Assembly: GCF_017355525.1 (NCBI RefSeq)
Contig: NZ_CP067395.1
Span: 2,542,001-2,606,000, forward strand
DNA from: Lysobacter enzymogenes
Lineage (GTDB): Bacteria > Pseudomonadota > Gammaproteobacteria > Xanthomonadales > Xanthomonadaceae
DNA length: 64,000 nt
Direction: 5' to 3'
The notes below the pieces were generated by a model, which saw only the letters and a list, made by a program, of their open reading frames with translations, searched no databases and was not told the origin of the DNA. Shown one piece after another: positions 41,775 to 49,576 of the stretch. The translations under genes and the position numbers were made by a program. Numbering within the stretch: position 1 is the first letter of the stretch; each line of letters starts with the position of its first letter.

Positions 41775-42635
41775 TCACCATTCGACGCTGCCGCGGATCA
41801 CCGGCTGCACCTGCCCGCCGAGCCAGACCGCGCCGTCTTCGTCGATGCGCAGTTCCACCCGTCCGTCGCGGCCGACTTCGCGGCCCTGGCTGGCGCAATA
41901 GCTATCGCCCGCGCGCAACCGCCCGTCGGCGAGCAAGGCGCTGGCGATCGCCGCGTTGGCGCTGCCGGTGACCGGATCCTCGGCGAAACCGTCGGCCGGG
42001 CAGAACGCGCGCACGGTGCGCGCGCAGCCGGCCACGTCGCCCGGCGCGAACAGCGCCAGCCCGAGCGCGTCGCCGCGCAGCGCGGCGATCGCCGCCAGAT
42101 CCGGCCGCCATTCGCGCAAGGCGCGCGCGTCGGCGACCTCGGCCAGCCACCAGCGCGCGCCGTTGTCCCACAGCGCCGGGCGCAGCGCGCCGAGCGGCAG
42201 GCCGCGCAAGGCCGCGGCCAACCCGGCGGCGTCGGCTTCGAGCGCGACCGGCGCGGCGCGCGGCGTGCGGATCGAAACGCGCGGCCCGGTCGCGTCGTGC
42301 GCCACCTGCACCGGCAAGAGTCCGGCGGCGCACTGTTGCACCATCGTCTCGCGCCCGACCGCCACCCGCCCGGCGTCGAGCACGGCCCAGGCCGCGCCGA
42401 CGCTGGGATGGCCGGCGAAATCCAGTTCGCGCACCGGAGTGAAGATGCGCGCGCGGTAATCCGCGCCCGGCTCCGGCGGCAGCAGGAACACCGTTTCCGG
42501 CAGATGCATCCAGGCCGCGAACGACTGCATCGCCGCATCGTCGAGGCCTTGCGCGTCGAACACCACCGCCAGCGGATTGCCGGCGCCGATGCGGTGGGCG
42601 AACACGTCCAGTTGCAGATAGCGGCGCAGGCTCAT
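41775..42635 (-). CDS. PhzF-family isomerase/epimerase-like protein
   Basis: The protein has 286 residues. The N-terminus has the family pattern LQLDVFAHRIGAGNPLAVV and PETVFLLPP, where the Glu matches the catalytic Glu45 region of PhzF. RIFTPVRELDFAGHPSVGAAWAVL and EDPVTGSANAAIASAL follow, carrying the conserved Asp and the substrate-binding loop. The fold is two diaminopimelate-epimerase-like halves. PhzF itself isomerises a phenazine precursor, but most members have unknown substrates, and no phenazine genes lie nearby. The gene appears monocistronic. Confidence 0.9.
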   Translation of the reverse strand: MSLRRYLQLDVFAHRIGAGNPLAVVFDAQGLDDAAMQSFAAWMHLPETVFLLPPEPGADYRARIFTPVRELDFAGHPSVGAAWAVLDAGRVAVGRETMVQQCAAGLLPVQVAHDATGPRVSIRTPRAAPVALEADAAGLAAALRGLPLGALRPALWDNGARWWLAEVADARALREWRPDLAAIAALRGDALGLALFAPGDVAGCARTVRAFCPADGFAEDPVTGSANAAIASALLADGRLRAGDSYCASQGREVGRDGRVELRIDEDGAVWLGGQVQPVIRGSVEW

Positions 42636-42718
42636 GCCCGGATCGTAACCGCCGCGGCGCGCGCGGTGATGTGGCTTTCGGCCTGTTGACGCGCGCGCCG
42701 GAGCCTACGCGCCGCCGC

Positions 42719-43237
42719 TCACGGACAACGATTGGCGCTTTTGTAATCGGTGTAGCGGTCGCGGCCGTCGTAGTAATGGATGCCGCGGCCGTCGAACTTG
42801 ATCTTCTGCAAGGCGCCGTTGAGCAGTTGCTCGTGATGCAGGTGCGCGCCGAACGAGGTACCGGTGTTGCCGACCGCGCCCAGCGCCTGCCCTTGCTCGA
42901 GGCGGTCGCCGACCTTGACCGAATACGAATTCAGATGCGCGTACAGCGTGCTCCAGCCGCCGCCGTGATCGACCACCACGTACTTGCCGTAGCTGCGGTT
43001 GCCGAGGTTGCGCACCTTGCTCACCGTGCCCTTGGCCGCGGCCACGACCCGGTCGCCCTCGCCGTTGGCGCGGCTCAGGTCGACCGCCAGTTTCGGGCTG
43101 TGGTCTTCGCGGGTGTTGCCGTGCCAGACCTGCTTGCACGGGAACGGCATCTGGAACTTGGGCGCGGCGGCGACGGCGCTGGCGGACAAGACCAGGCCCA
43201 GCGCGGCGGCGGCGAAACGAACGAAACTGCGGTTCAT
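42719..43237 (-). CDS. Secreted M23-family metallopeptidase
   Basis: The protein has 172 residues. The start at the ATG at 43235-43237 is fixed by AGGAG eight bases upstream. The signal peptide ends at AVAAA (about residue 25). The LytM/M23 zinc site is present: the first His and Asp in HSPKLAVDLS, YAHL in the middle, and HLHHE (HxH) near residue 135. Enzymes of this family cut peptide cross-links of peptidoglycan or, in Lysobacter, lyse other bacteria. The domain is small and has no binding module or pro-peptide, unlike beta-lytic protease, so a role in its own cell wall is as likely as predation. Confidence 0.88.
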   Translation of the reverse strand: MNRSFVRFAAAALGLVLSASAVAAAPKFQMPFPCKQVWHGNTREDHSPKLAVDLSRANGEGDRVVAAAKGTVSKVRNLGNRSYGKYVVVDHGGGWSTLYAHLNSYSVKVGDRLEQGQALGAVGNTGTSFGAHLHHEQLLNGALQKIKFDGRGIHYYDGRDRYTDYKSANRCP

Positions 43238-43800
43238 GCGAATGCTCCTGTGACGAAAACCGAACGCCGGCGGCGCGCACGCGCCGCCGCAGAGAAAACG
43301 CCGCGAAGCGGTCTGCATCCACGAATGCAGACCGCAGCGCGACGCCCCGCCAATCGCACTACGGCCGCCTGCGGGCGGCCGCTGGGCCCCGGGGGCACGG
43401 GCCCAAGGTGCGCGGCGGGAGAAACTGTCGCCTTGTGGAAGGGCCTTCAGGCCCGATGCCTTCGTTTCAGTCCGGCGCGGACCGACAAAACTGCGCGGTC
43501 CCATGCGTGCGCATCACTTCGGCGCGCAGCAGCTCGCGATCGGACGACACCGCCACCGCGCTGACCAACGCGGCCTGCAACGCCAGCGCGCACCACAGCC
43601 CGCAGCGGCAGCGCGGCCAAGGACGCAACGAAAACCACGACATGACGAAACTCCGCGCGCCGCAACGCAGCACAAGAAAACCGGCCGGCGGCGGCACGGC
43701 CCGAACCGCGGGCGCGCACCGCCGCCACGCCGCGACCTGCGCGGCGGACCGGGGAGAGAACAAAAGCGCCGCAGCGCGACAGCGGCCGCGGCATCGCCGC
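43238..43800. other. Repeat-bearing spacer upstream of the M23 gene
   Basis: No credible gene is found. The stretch contains a GGGCCC-rich palindrome (about 43382-43405), one copy of the GGGCCTTCAGGCCCGATGC element (43434-43460, same family as at 27052-27219 and 35618-35700), and Ala/Arg-rich chance reading frames. Together with the tandem units that follow, it forms a 900-bp block between the M23 and GH6 genes. Confidence 0.5.
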
Positions 43801-44139
43801 CCCGTCGTGCCCGCGAACGCCGGCATCCACCAGGGCTTTACCCAAACATCGCCCTGAAGCCTCCGTATCCCCGCTTCCGCGGGGATGACGATCGGCAACA
43901 GACGCCGCGACACCCACCTACCCCGTCATGCCCGCGAACGCGGGCATCCAGGGCTTCATCCAAACGTCGCCCTGAAGTCTCTGGATCCCCGCTTTCGCGG
44001 GGATGACGCTCTGCAAGAGACGCCGCGACACCCACCTATCCCGTCATGCCCGCGAACGCGGGCATCCAGGGCTTCATCCAAACGTCGCCCTGAAGTCTCT
44101 GGATCCCCGCTTTCGCGGGGATGACGGGCTGCAACAGAC
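43801..44139. repeat. Three tandem ~118-121 bp units built on CCCGCTTTCGCGGGGATGAC palindromes
   Basis: Units begin at 43801, 43922 and 44040 with CCCGTC(A/G)TGCCCGCGAACGC. Each contains a middle part CATCCAGGGCTTCATCC and ends with CCCGCTTTCGCGGGGATGAC (or a close variant) before the next. Units 2 and 3 are almost identical, unit 1 is diverged, and unit 3 stops at the GH6 stop codon. They belong to the same family as the element at 18138-18240, here amplified in tandem. Confidence 0.9.
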
Positions 44140-44141
44140 GC

Positions 44142-45113
44142 TCAGCGCCCGTCGATCAAACGCGTAGCGATATCCGGCGAAAACGTACCCGCCGGCGTAT
44201 TCGGCGCGATCCCGCAATTGCCGTCCGAATCGCCCGGCACCTTGACCCACAACAGCATCTCCGCGCCGCTGGCGGAATTCTGCGACACCGCGCCGAGCTT
44301 GCGCCCGGCCGGATTGCACCACTCGCCGTTGGAACCGTTGCCGTTGCGGCTGGTGTCGACCACGAACGGCTTGGCGTAGCCGAACTGGTTCTTCAACGCC
44401 GCGCTGACCGCCGCGCCGTAGCGGTTGGAATCGGCGGTGGTGTGGTAGTTCGACACGTTCAGCGCAAAGCCGCGGATCTCGCCGGCGGCGGCCGCGTGCA
44501 ACCGCCGCGCCATTTCTTCCGCAGGCACCCAACTGGCGTTGCCGCCGTCGTGATAGACCAGCGCATTCGGCGCGCGCAGCTTGAACTCGCGCGCGGCGTA
44601 CTTCAGCAGATCGGTGCGCACCGCGCGCTGGTCGGCGGGCAGACAGTCCAACTGCGCCAGCGCGTCGGGTTCGATCACCACCACCGCGCGGGTGTTGCCG
44701 ATGCCGGAGGCGAAGCTGGAAATCCAGGTGCGGTACGCTTCCGGACTGCCGGCGCCGCCGCCGGAATGGCCGCCGCAGTCGCGCCCGGGAATGTTGTACG
44801 CAACCAGGATCGGCAACTTGTCGGCGCTGCGCGCGGCCTCGACGTAGCGCGACACCGCGCTGCCGATCGAGCCGCTCCAATTGCCGAACCAACGCGCCAT
44901 CGGCTTGCCCGAAACCGACGCGCGGATCTTCGCCGCGCGCGCATCGCCGCCGTGGTCGCGCACCCAGATCGCCGGGTTGGAATCGGGATCGACGTAGAAG
45001 CCGCCGTTCTGGTTGGCCGCGGTAGCGCAGCCCGAAGCGAACAGCCCGGCCAGCGCCAGCGACAACGGCGCGATCGAGCGCGAGCCCGGAACAAGGCGAA
45101 TACTTTGACGCAT
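44142..45113 (-). CDS. Glycoside hydrolase family 6 lipoprotein (cellulase-like)
   Basis: The protein has 323 residues with a perfect AGGAGGAG before its ATG. The lipobox is FASGC (Cys29). The GH6 pattern is visible: FYVDPDSNPAIWV at the start, LPILVAYNIPGRDCGGHSGGGA, VVVIEPDALAQLDCL (signature with catalytic Asp), and NVSNYHTTADSNRYG followed by FVVDTSRNGNG. GH6 enzymes hydrolyse beta-1,4-glucans with inversion. There is no carbohydrate-binding module, and a lipid anchor is unusual for a cellulase, so it may act on the cell's own or periplasmic glucan. The gene is divergent from a two-component operon. Confidence 0.88.
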   Translation of the reverse strand: MRQSIRLVPGSRSIAPLSLALAGLFASGCATAANQNGGFYVDPDSNPAIWVRDHGGDARAAKIRASVSGKPMARWFGNWSGSIGSAVSRYVEAARSADKLPILVAYNIPGRDCGGHSGGGAGSPEAYRTWISSFASGIGNTRAVVVIEPDALAQLDCLPADQRAVRTDLLKYAAREFKLRAPNALVYHDGGNASWVPAEEMARRLHAAAAGEIRGFALNVSNYHTTADSNRYGAAVSAALKNQFGYAKPFVVDTSRNGNGSNGEWCNPAGRKLGAVSQNSASGAEMLLWVKVPGDSDGNCGIAPNTPAGTFSPDIATRLIDGR

Positions 45114-45608
45114 ATCTCCTCCTGCAAGTGACGCGGACGTGGGGGACCGCCGCCGGCGGCGCGTTGGTTTCGCGCGCTACCTACTTTTGCTTACGACAGC
45201 CATCAGCTGCGCTTTTTTGCCGGCGCCGACCGTCGGCAAAATGCCCGGCGCCGGCGCGTCGCTCTTTTAAGCGCCTCACATTTTCGAACTTTGCTTGCGC
45301 GGCCCATCGACAGGCCGAACAACGCGTGTTAGTCGTGGACGCATGCTCCCTCCCCGGAGCATGCGTCCAACGGACTATCGACCGGCCAGCGGAACCACGA
45401 ACCAGCGCGACCGAACACTCCCTCCAGAGCACGCGAACAAGTCTAGGCCGACGGCCTGTCGGCGACCTGTCGCGCGGTGCGGAAGCGGCACGAAAACCGG
45501 CGTACGGGCGCCGTTGCGTGCGCCTCGCCCGAGCCGTCGCAGCAGCGCTTTGGCCCCGTCCCCCACCGCACAACGGCGGCGCCGCGCGCGCTCGCCCAGG
45601 AGTTTTTC
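45114..45608. promoter_or_regulatory. Divergent promoter region with a perfect 14-bp inverted repeat
   Basis: This 495-bp gap separates the GH6 gene (minus) and the response regulator operon (plus). It contains a perfect inverted repeat: TGGACGCATGCTCC (45336-45349), a six-base loop CTCCCC, and GGAGCATGCGTCCA (45356-45369). There is no T-run after it, so it is more likely an operator or a leader hairpin than a terminator. Binding by the adjacent response regulator is possible but unproven. Confidence 0.5.
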
Positions 45609-46322
45609 ATGCGCATTTTGCTGGTCGAGGACAATCTCGATCTCGCCGATTCGGTGGTGCAGCACCTGCGCCGCACCGGCAACGCCGTCGACCACGAGGC
45701 CGACGGTTTGAGCGCGCTGCGCTTTCTCGAACACGAAAGCTACGATCTGGTCCTGCTCGATATCGGCCTGCCGCGCATGGACGGATTGAGCCTGCTGGCC
45801 GAGCTGCGCCGGCGCGGCGACGCCACCCCGGTGCTGATGCTGACCGAGCGCTCGGACATCGAGGACCGGATCAGCGCGCTCGACGTCGGCGCCGACGACT
45901 ACATCGGCAAGCCCTTCGACTTCCGCGAACTGGCCGCGCGCTGCCGCGCCCTGACCCGGCGCCGGCAAGCCCAGGCGCAGACCTCCAGCCTGGTGCGGAT
46001 CGGCCCGATGCTGATGGACAACGCCGCGCGCCGGCTGCGTTTCGAAGACCGCACGATCGACCTGCCGAACCGCGAGTACAGCCTGCTGGAAATCCTGGTC
46101 GGCCGGCTCGGGCAAGTGGTCAGCAAGGCCGAGATCACCAACCGCCTGTTCGCGCTCAGCGAGGAGGCCGGTTCGAATACGGTCGAGCTGTACGTGGCGC
46201 GGCTGCGCAAGAAGCTGCCGCAGCAGTTCCTGCGCATCGTGACCGTGCGCGGCACCGGCTATCTGGCCGAAACCTTGCGCGACTGCGCGCAGGCGCAGCC
46301 CGCGGGCGGCACGCATGAGTGA
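45609..46322 (+). CDS. OmpR-family response regulator (TctD-like)
   Basis: The protein has 237 residues. The ATG at 45609 begins MRILLVEDN and is preceded by AGGAG. The receiver domain has the phosphorylation site Asp51 (LVLLDIGLPRMDG) and the conserved Lys in GKPF; the C-terminal winged helix has NREYSLLEILVGRLGQVVSKAEI and AGSNTVELYVARLRKKL. It overlaps the kinase gene by eight bases, so the pair is translationally coupled. Homologues such as TctD and QseB control transporters or virulence traits. Confidence 0.93.
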   Translation: MRILLVEDNLDLADSVVQHLRRTGNAVDHEADGLSALRFLEHESYDLVLLDIGLPRMDGLSLLAELRRRGDATPVLMLTERSDIEDRISALDVGADDYIGKPFDFRELAARCRALTRRRQAQAQTSSLVRIGPMLMDNAARRLRFEDRTIDLPNREYSLLEILVGRLGQVVSKAEITNRLFALSEEAGSNTVELYVARLRKKLPQQFLRIVTVRGTGYLAETLRDCAQAQPAGGTHE

Positions 46323-47718
46323 GGCCGTCGCCGCTCCCGCGCCCGCGCCCGCGCGGCCGCCGCCGTCGATCCGGCGCACCCTGCTGCTGTCGCTCGGCCT
46401 GCTGTCGCTGGTGGCGATGCTGTTGCTGTTCCTCGGCGCCGGCAACTACGGCCGGCGCGCCGCCGACCTGTCCTACGACCGCTTGCTCAACGCCTCGGCG
46501 CTGACCATCGCCGACAGTCTGGCGGTGGTCGACGGCCGGCTCGAAGCCAACATCCCCTGCGCCGCGCTGGAACTGTTGTCGGCCGCGCCCGACGACCGCG
46601 CGTTCTATCGGGTGTACTCGCCCGACGGCGGCACCCTCACCGGCTACGCCGACCTGCCGCGCCCGCCCAGACCGGTCGGCGAGCAACCGCTGTTCTTCGA
46701 CGCGCCCTACCGCGGCGAAGCGGTGCGCTTCGCGGTGCTGCGCCGCGCTGCCGGCGGCGACGGCGCCGGCGTCGCGCTGGTGCAGATCGGCCAGACCCGG
46801 CGCGCGCGCGAAGCGGTCGCCGACGACATCGTCTGGCACGTCACCGGCTGGATCGCGCTGTTCACCGCGGCCACCCTGGTGCTGGCGTGGCTGGCGGTCG
46901 ACCGCGCGCTGCAACCGCTGGCGCGGATCGAACAGGACTTCAGCGTGCGCACGCCGTTCGACCTGCGCCCGATCGACCGCGCGGTGCCGACCGAGCTGTC
47001 GCACGTGGTCGCCGCGCAGAACCACTTCATGTCGCGGCTGTCGACCAACATCGACGCCTTGCGCGCGTTCATCGCCGAGGCCGCGCACCAGATGCGCAAT
47101 CCGCTGGCCTCGCTGCGCGCGCAGGCGCAGTTGGCCCTGCACCAGAACAATCCGCAGCAATGGCGACAGGGGCTGCAACAGATCGACCGGCACGCGGGCA
47201 AGCTCAGCCGCCTGCTCAATCAATTGCTGAGCCATGCCCACGTCACCCATCGCGCCGAGCTGCACCACTTCAAGCCGCTGCAACTGGAGACCATCGCCCG
47301 CCAGGCCCTGCACGAATCGGTGCCGCTGGCCGAGCCGCGCCCGGACGTGCGCTTCGAATGCGACGCCGGCGACACCCGCCTGCTCGGCGATGCGCTGATG
47401 CTGCGCGAGGCGATCAAGAACCTGATCGACAACGCGATCAAGCACGGCGGCGACGCGCCGGTGCGGGTGCGCCTGCAACGCGACGACGGCGATCTGGCGC
47501 TGAGCGTGGCCGACGCCGGCCCGGGCATGGACGCGGGCGAACGCGAGCGCGCGTTCGAGCGCTTCGTGCGCGGCGACCTCGCCAGCGCGCAAGGCGCCGG
47601 CCTCGGCCTGGCCATCGTCAAGCGCGTGGTCGAAAGCCACGGCGGCCGGATCGAACTGGCGCAGTCGGCGTTCGGCGGGCTGGAGGCGCGCCTGCGCCTG
47701 CCCAAGGACGCGGCATGA
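46315..47718 (+). CDS. Sensor histidine kinase (TctE-like)
   Basis: The protein has 467 residues. Two membrane spans (about 23-43 and 173-195) flank a periplasmic sensor of about 130 residues with one Cys (NIPCAALELL). A HAMP-like linker leads to the HisKA domain with His258 (EAAHQMRNPL) and the HATPase domain (EAIKNLIDNAIKHGG, DAGPGMD, GAGLGLAIVKRVVESHGG). The gene overlaps its regulator by eight bases and the downstream substrate-binding protein gene by four (ATGA). The periplasmic domain and neighbour suggest sensing of a small molecule through the binding protein. Confidence 0.93.
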   Translation: MSEAVAAPAPAPARPPPSIRRTLLLSLGLLSLVAMLLLFLGAGNYGRRAADLSYDRLLNASALTIADSLAVVDGRLEANIPCAALELLSAAPDDRAFYRVYSPDGGTLTGYADLPRPPRPVGEQPLFFDAPYRGEAVRFAVLRRAAGGDGAGVALVQIGQTRRAREAVADDIVWHVTGWIALFTAATLVLAWLAVDRALQPLARIEQDFSVRTPFDLRPIDRAVPTELSHVVAAQNHFMSRLSTNIDALRAFIAEAAHQMRNPLASLRAQAQLALHQNNPQQWRQGLQQIDRHAGKLSRLLNQLLSHAHVTHRAELHHFKPLQLETIARQALHESVPLAEPRPDVRFECDAGDTRLLGDALMLREAIKNLIDNAIKHGGDAPVRVRLQRDDGDLALSVADAGPGMDAGERERAFERFVRGDLASAQGAGLGLAIVKRVVESHGGRIELAQSAFGGLEARLRLPKDAA

Positions 47719-48845
47719 AAGCGCTGCGTTGCGCCGCGCTGGCCGCGCTGTTCGCGGTCGCCGCGCTGGGCATGCTGTACCTGGCGCCGGCGCAGGCGCG
47801 GCCGAAGCAGAACGAGCGCATCAGCGTGTACGCGCCGCGCCTGCCCAAACAAGCGCAGCTGGTGCTGCACGGTTCCTCCAACGCCGGGCTGATGCGCGCG
47901 CTGATCCTGGATTACCAGCGCCTGCATCCAGGCGTAGAGGTGCGTTACTCGCACCTGGACACGCAGGAGCTGTACGACCGTGCCCTGCGCCCGGGCAACG
48001 CCGGCGAACGCGCCGACCTGCTGCTCAGCGCCAGCACCGACCTGCAGACCAAACTCGTCAACGACGGCTACGCCCGCGCCCACCGCTCGCCGCAAGGCCA
48101 GGCGCTGCCGGCGGCCGCGCGCTGGCGCGACGAAATCTTCGCCTACGGCTACGAGCCGGTGGCGATGGTCTACCACAGCGGCCGGCTCGACCCGGCGCAG
48201 GCGCCGCGCGACCGCGACGGCCTGCTGCGCCTGCTGCGCCGCGCCGATCGGCCGCTGCTGGGCCGCGTCGCCGTGCAAGACCCGCGCGACAGCGCCGTGG
48301 CCTATTTCATCGCCACCCAGGACGCCAAACTGCTCGGCCCCGGCGCCGCGCCGCTGCTGGCCGAATTCGGCGCCCAACGCGCGCAGCCGTACAAGCGCAT
48401 GGACGCCCTGCTCGACCGCCTCGGCGACGGCGAACTGAGCCTGGCCTACGGCGTGTTCGGCTCCTACGCCCTGCAACGCATCGAACGCGGCGCGCCGCTG
48501 CGACTGGTGTTGCCGCGCGATCATCTGCTGCTGGTCGCGCGCACCGCGCTGATCCCGCGCGATGCCCCGCACGCCGACGAAGCGCGCCGTTTCCTCGACC
48601 ATCTGTTGTCGCCGCGCGGCCAGACGATCCTCGCGCGCGAGGCTTATCTGATCCCCGCATTGGCCGACATCGCGCCGCCGCAGGCCTATCGCGGCCTGCT
48701 CGGCGCGGTGGCCAATCCGCGCCGGGTGCCGTTGGGGCTCGGCTTGCTGGTGTATCTGGACGCGACCCGGCGGCGGAATTTCCTGCGCGACTGGAACGCG
48801 GCGCTGGGCGCGGACGCACCGCCGTCGCGAGCCGCGACATACTGA
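47715..48845 (+). CDS. Periplasmic solute-binding protein of ABC-transporter type 2 fold
   Basis: The protein has 376 residues; the start overlaps the kinase stop in ATGA. The signal peptide ends at APAQA (about residue 28). The mature protein has the type II periplasmic binding fold of ferric iron or phosphonate receptors: LVLHGSSNAGLMRALILDYQRLHPGVEVRYSHLDTQELYDRAL, ADLLLSASTDLQTKLVNDGYA, and FAYGYEPVAMVYH. No permease or ATPase gene follows. Cotranscription with a kinase and regulator suggests that it serves mainly as a ligand sensor for the kinase, as known for some two-component systems; this is inference. Confidence 0.85.
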   Translation: MKALRCAALAALFAVAALGMLYLAPAQARPKQNERISVYAPRLPKQAQLVLHGSSNAGLMRALILDYQRLHPGVEVRYSHLDTQELYDRALRPGNAGERADLLLSASTDLQTKLVNDGYARAHRSPQGQALPAAARWRDEIFAYGYEPVAMVYHSGRLDPAQAPRDRDGLLRLLRRADRPLLGRVAVQDPRDSAVAYFIATQDAKLLGPGAAPLLAEFGAQRAQPYKRMDALLDRLGDGELSLAYGVFGSYALQRIERGAPLRLVLPRDHLLLVARTALIPRDAPHADEARRFLDHLLSPRGQTILAREAYLIPALADIAPPQAYRGLLGAVANPRRVPLGLGLLVYLDATRRRNFLRDWNAALGADAPPSRAATY

Positions 48846-49210
48846 GCCCCTGCAGCTGCGCACCCGATCGCAAGCAGCGCATCGATGCGGGCCGGCGACC
48901 GCCAACGAATCCGCCGACGCGCCATCGGCAGCGAGTCGGCATCGCCGAAACCGATGCGATAAATCCTGCGGAACTTCGAGCGGCGTTCGAAGATGTTCAC
49001 GTGAGCTCGTCGCAAGTCACGCGAAGTACGTCCAACTCCGCGGCGTCGTCGGCTTCCTTGCGCTTCGACACACATTCGACCGTCATCGCTGCATCGCCTT
49101 GCTTGCTGGCGCGGATTTTCGCCGTGTAGCTTGCGGCTGTCGGCGGCAAGAACGCTACCGACGTTCCGCACACATGCGCTCGCGGAAATCCATGCAGGCA
49201 AGGAGTTTTC
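48846..49210. other. Upstream region of the polyglutamine peptide gene
   Basis: No convincing gene is found in 365 bp. The last part carries the strong AAGGAG ribosome site (49200-49205) of the peptide gene. A promoter presumably lies between about 49050 and 49190, but no clear -35/-10 pair was identified. Confidence 0.45.
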
Positions 49211-49483
49211 ATGAACAAGCTGACACGTCTCGTCGCCGCTACCGCTCTCGTTCTCGGCACCACCTCCGCCTTCGCAAACGGCGGCGATCTGTCGCTGAGC
49301 CGTTCCGCGATCAGCCCCAGCCAGACCGCTCTGGACATCGACCAGATCGACGGCCTGGACTCGATCGCGTTCAGCAAGTCGCAGCAACAGCAGCAACAGC
49401 AGCAGCAGCAACAGCAGAACAAGCTCAACTCCAACATCGGTTCTGCCGCCTATACGGTGTCCTCGCAGGGCTTCATCGTCTGA
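49211..49483 (+). CDS. Secreted polyglutamine peptide, candidate RiPP-like precursor
   Basis: The peptide has 90 residues with a strong AAGGAG site. A clean Sec signal (MNKLTRLVAATALVLGTTSAFA) is followed by a 68-residue mature part. This part holds an acidic segment (LDIDQIDGLDSIAFSK), twelve consecutive Gln, and a tail ending SSQGFIV. The Gln run uses both codons (nine CAG, three CAA), so it is not a simple slippage tract and seems maintained at the protein level. A strong terminator follows at once, and the next gene encodes a HExxH peptide-modifying enzyme; small gene, terminator, enzyme is the usual RiPP precursor arrangement. Modification before export, or of an unrelated target, remains possible. 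The family is not recognised. Confidence 0.8.
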   Translation: MNKLTRLVAATALVLGTTSAFANGGDLSLSRSAISPSQTALDIDQIDGLDSIAFSKSQQQQQQQQQQQQNKLNSNIGSAAYTVSSQGFIV

Positions 49484-49495
49484 ATTTGGCGGCGA

Positions 49496-49529
49496 CTGCG
49501 GCTCCGTTCAATCGCGGAGCCGCAGTTTT
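49496..49529 (+). terminator. Intrinsic terminator between the peptide and enzyme genes
   Basis: Eleven-base perfect arms (CTGCGGCTCCG at 49496-49506 and CGGAGCCGCAG at 49515-49525) with an eight-base loop are followed by TTTT. It would make the peptide transcript far more abundant than the downstream genes by partial read-through, as expected for a precursor and its enzymes. Confidence 0.88.
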
Positions 49530-49576
49530 CCGCCGCGGCGATGCGCGCAGCCTCGCAAGCCCGCAGGAGAACGGCC

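Noticed and set aside
41775..42635. Evidence for phenazine biosynthesis.
   Set aside because: Only a PhzF-fold protein is present; no other phenazine genes lie nearby and the family is broad.
48997..49086. 29-codon minus-strand frame upstream of the peptide gene (MTVECVSKRKEADD).
   Set aside because: It reads out of a longer chance frame antisense to the peptide gene and has no ribosome site; too little to support a gene.
48997..49437. Minus-strand frame with a polycysteine run.
   Set aside because: It is the complement of the CAG/CAA glutamine tract; the plus-strand gene has a signal peptide, ribosome site and terminator.
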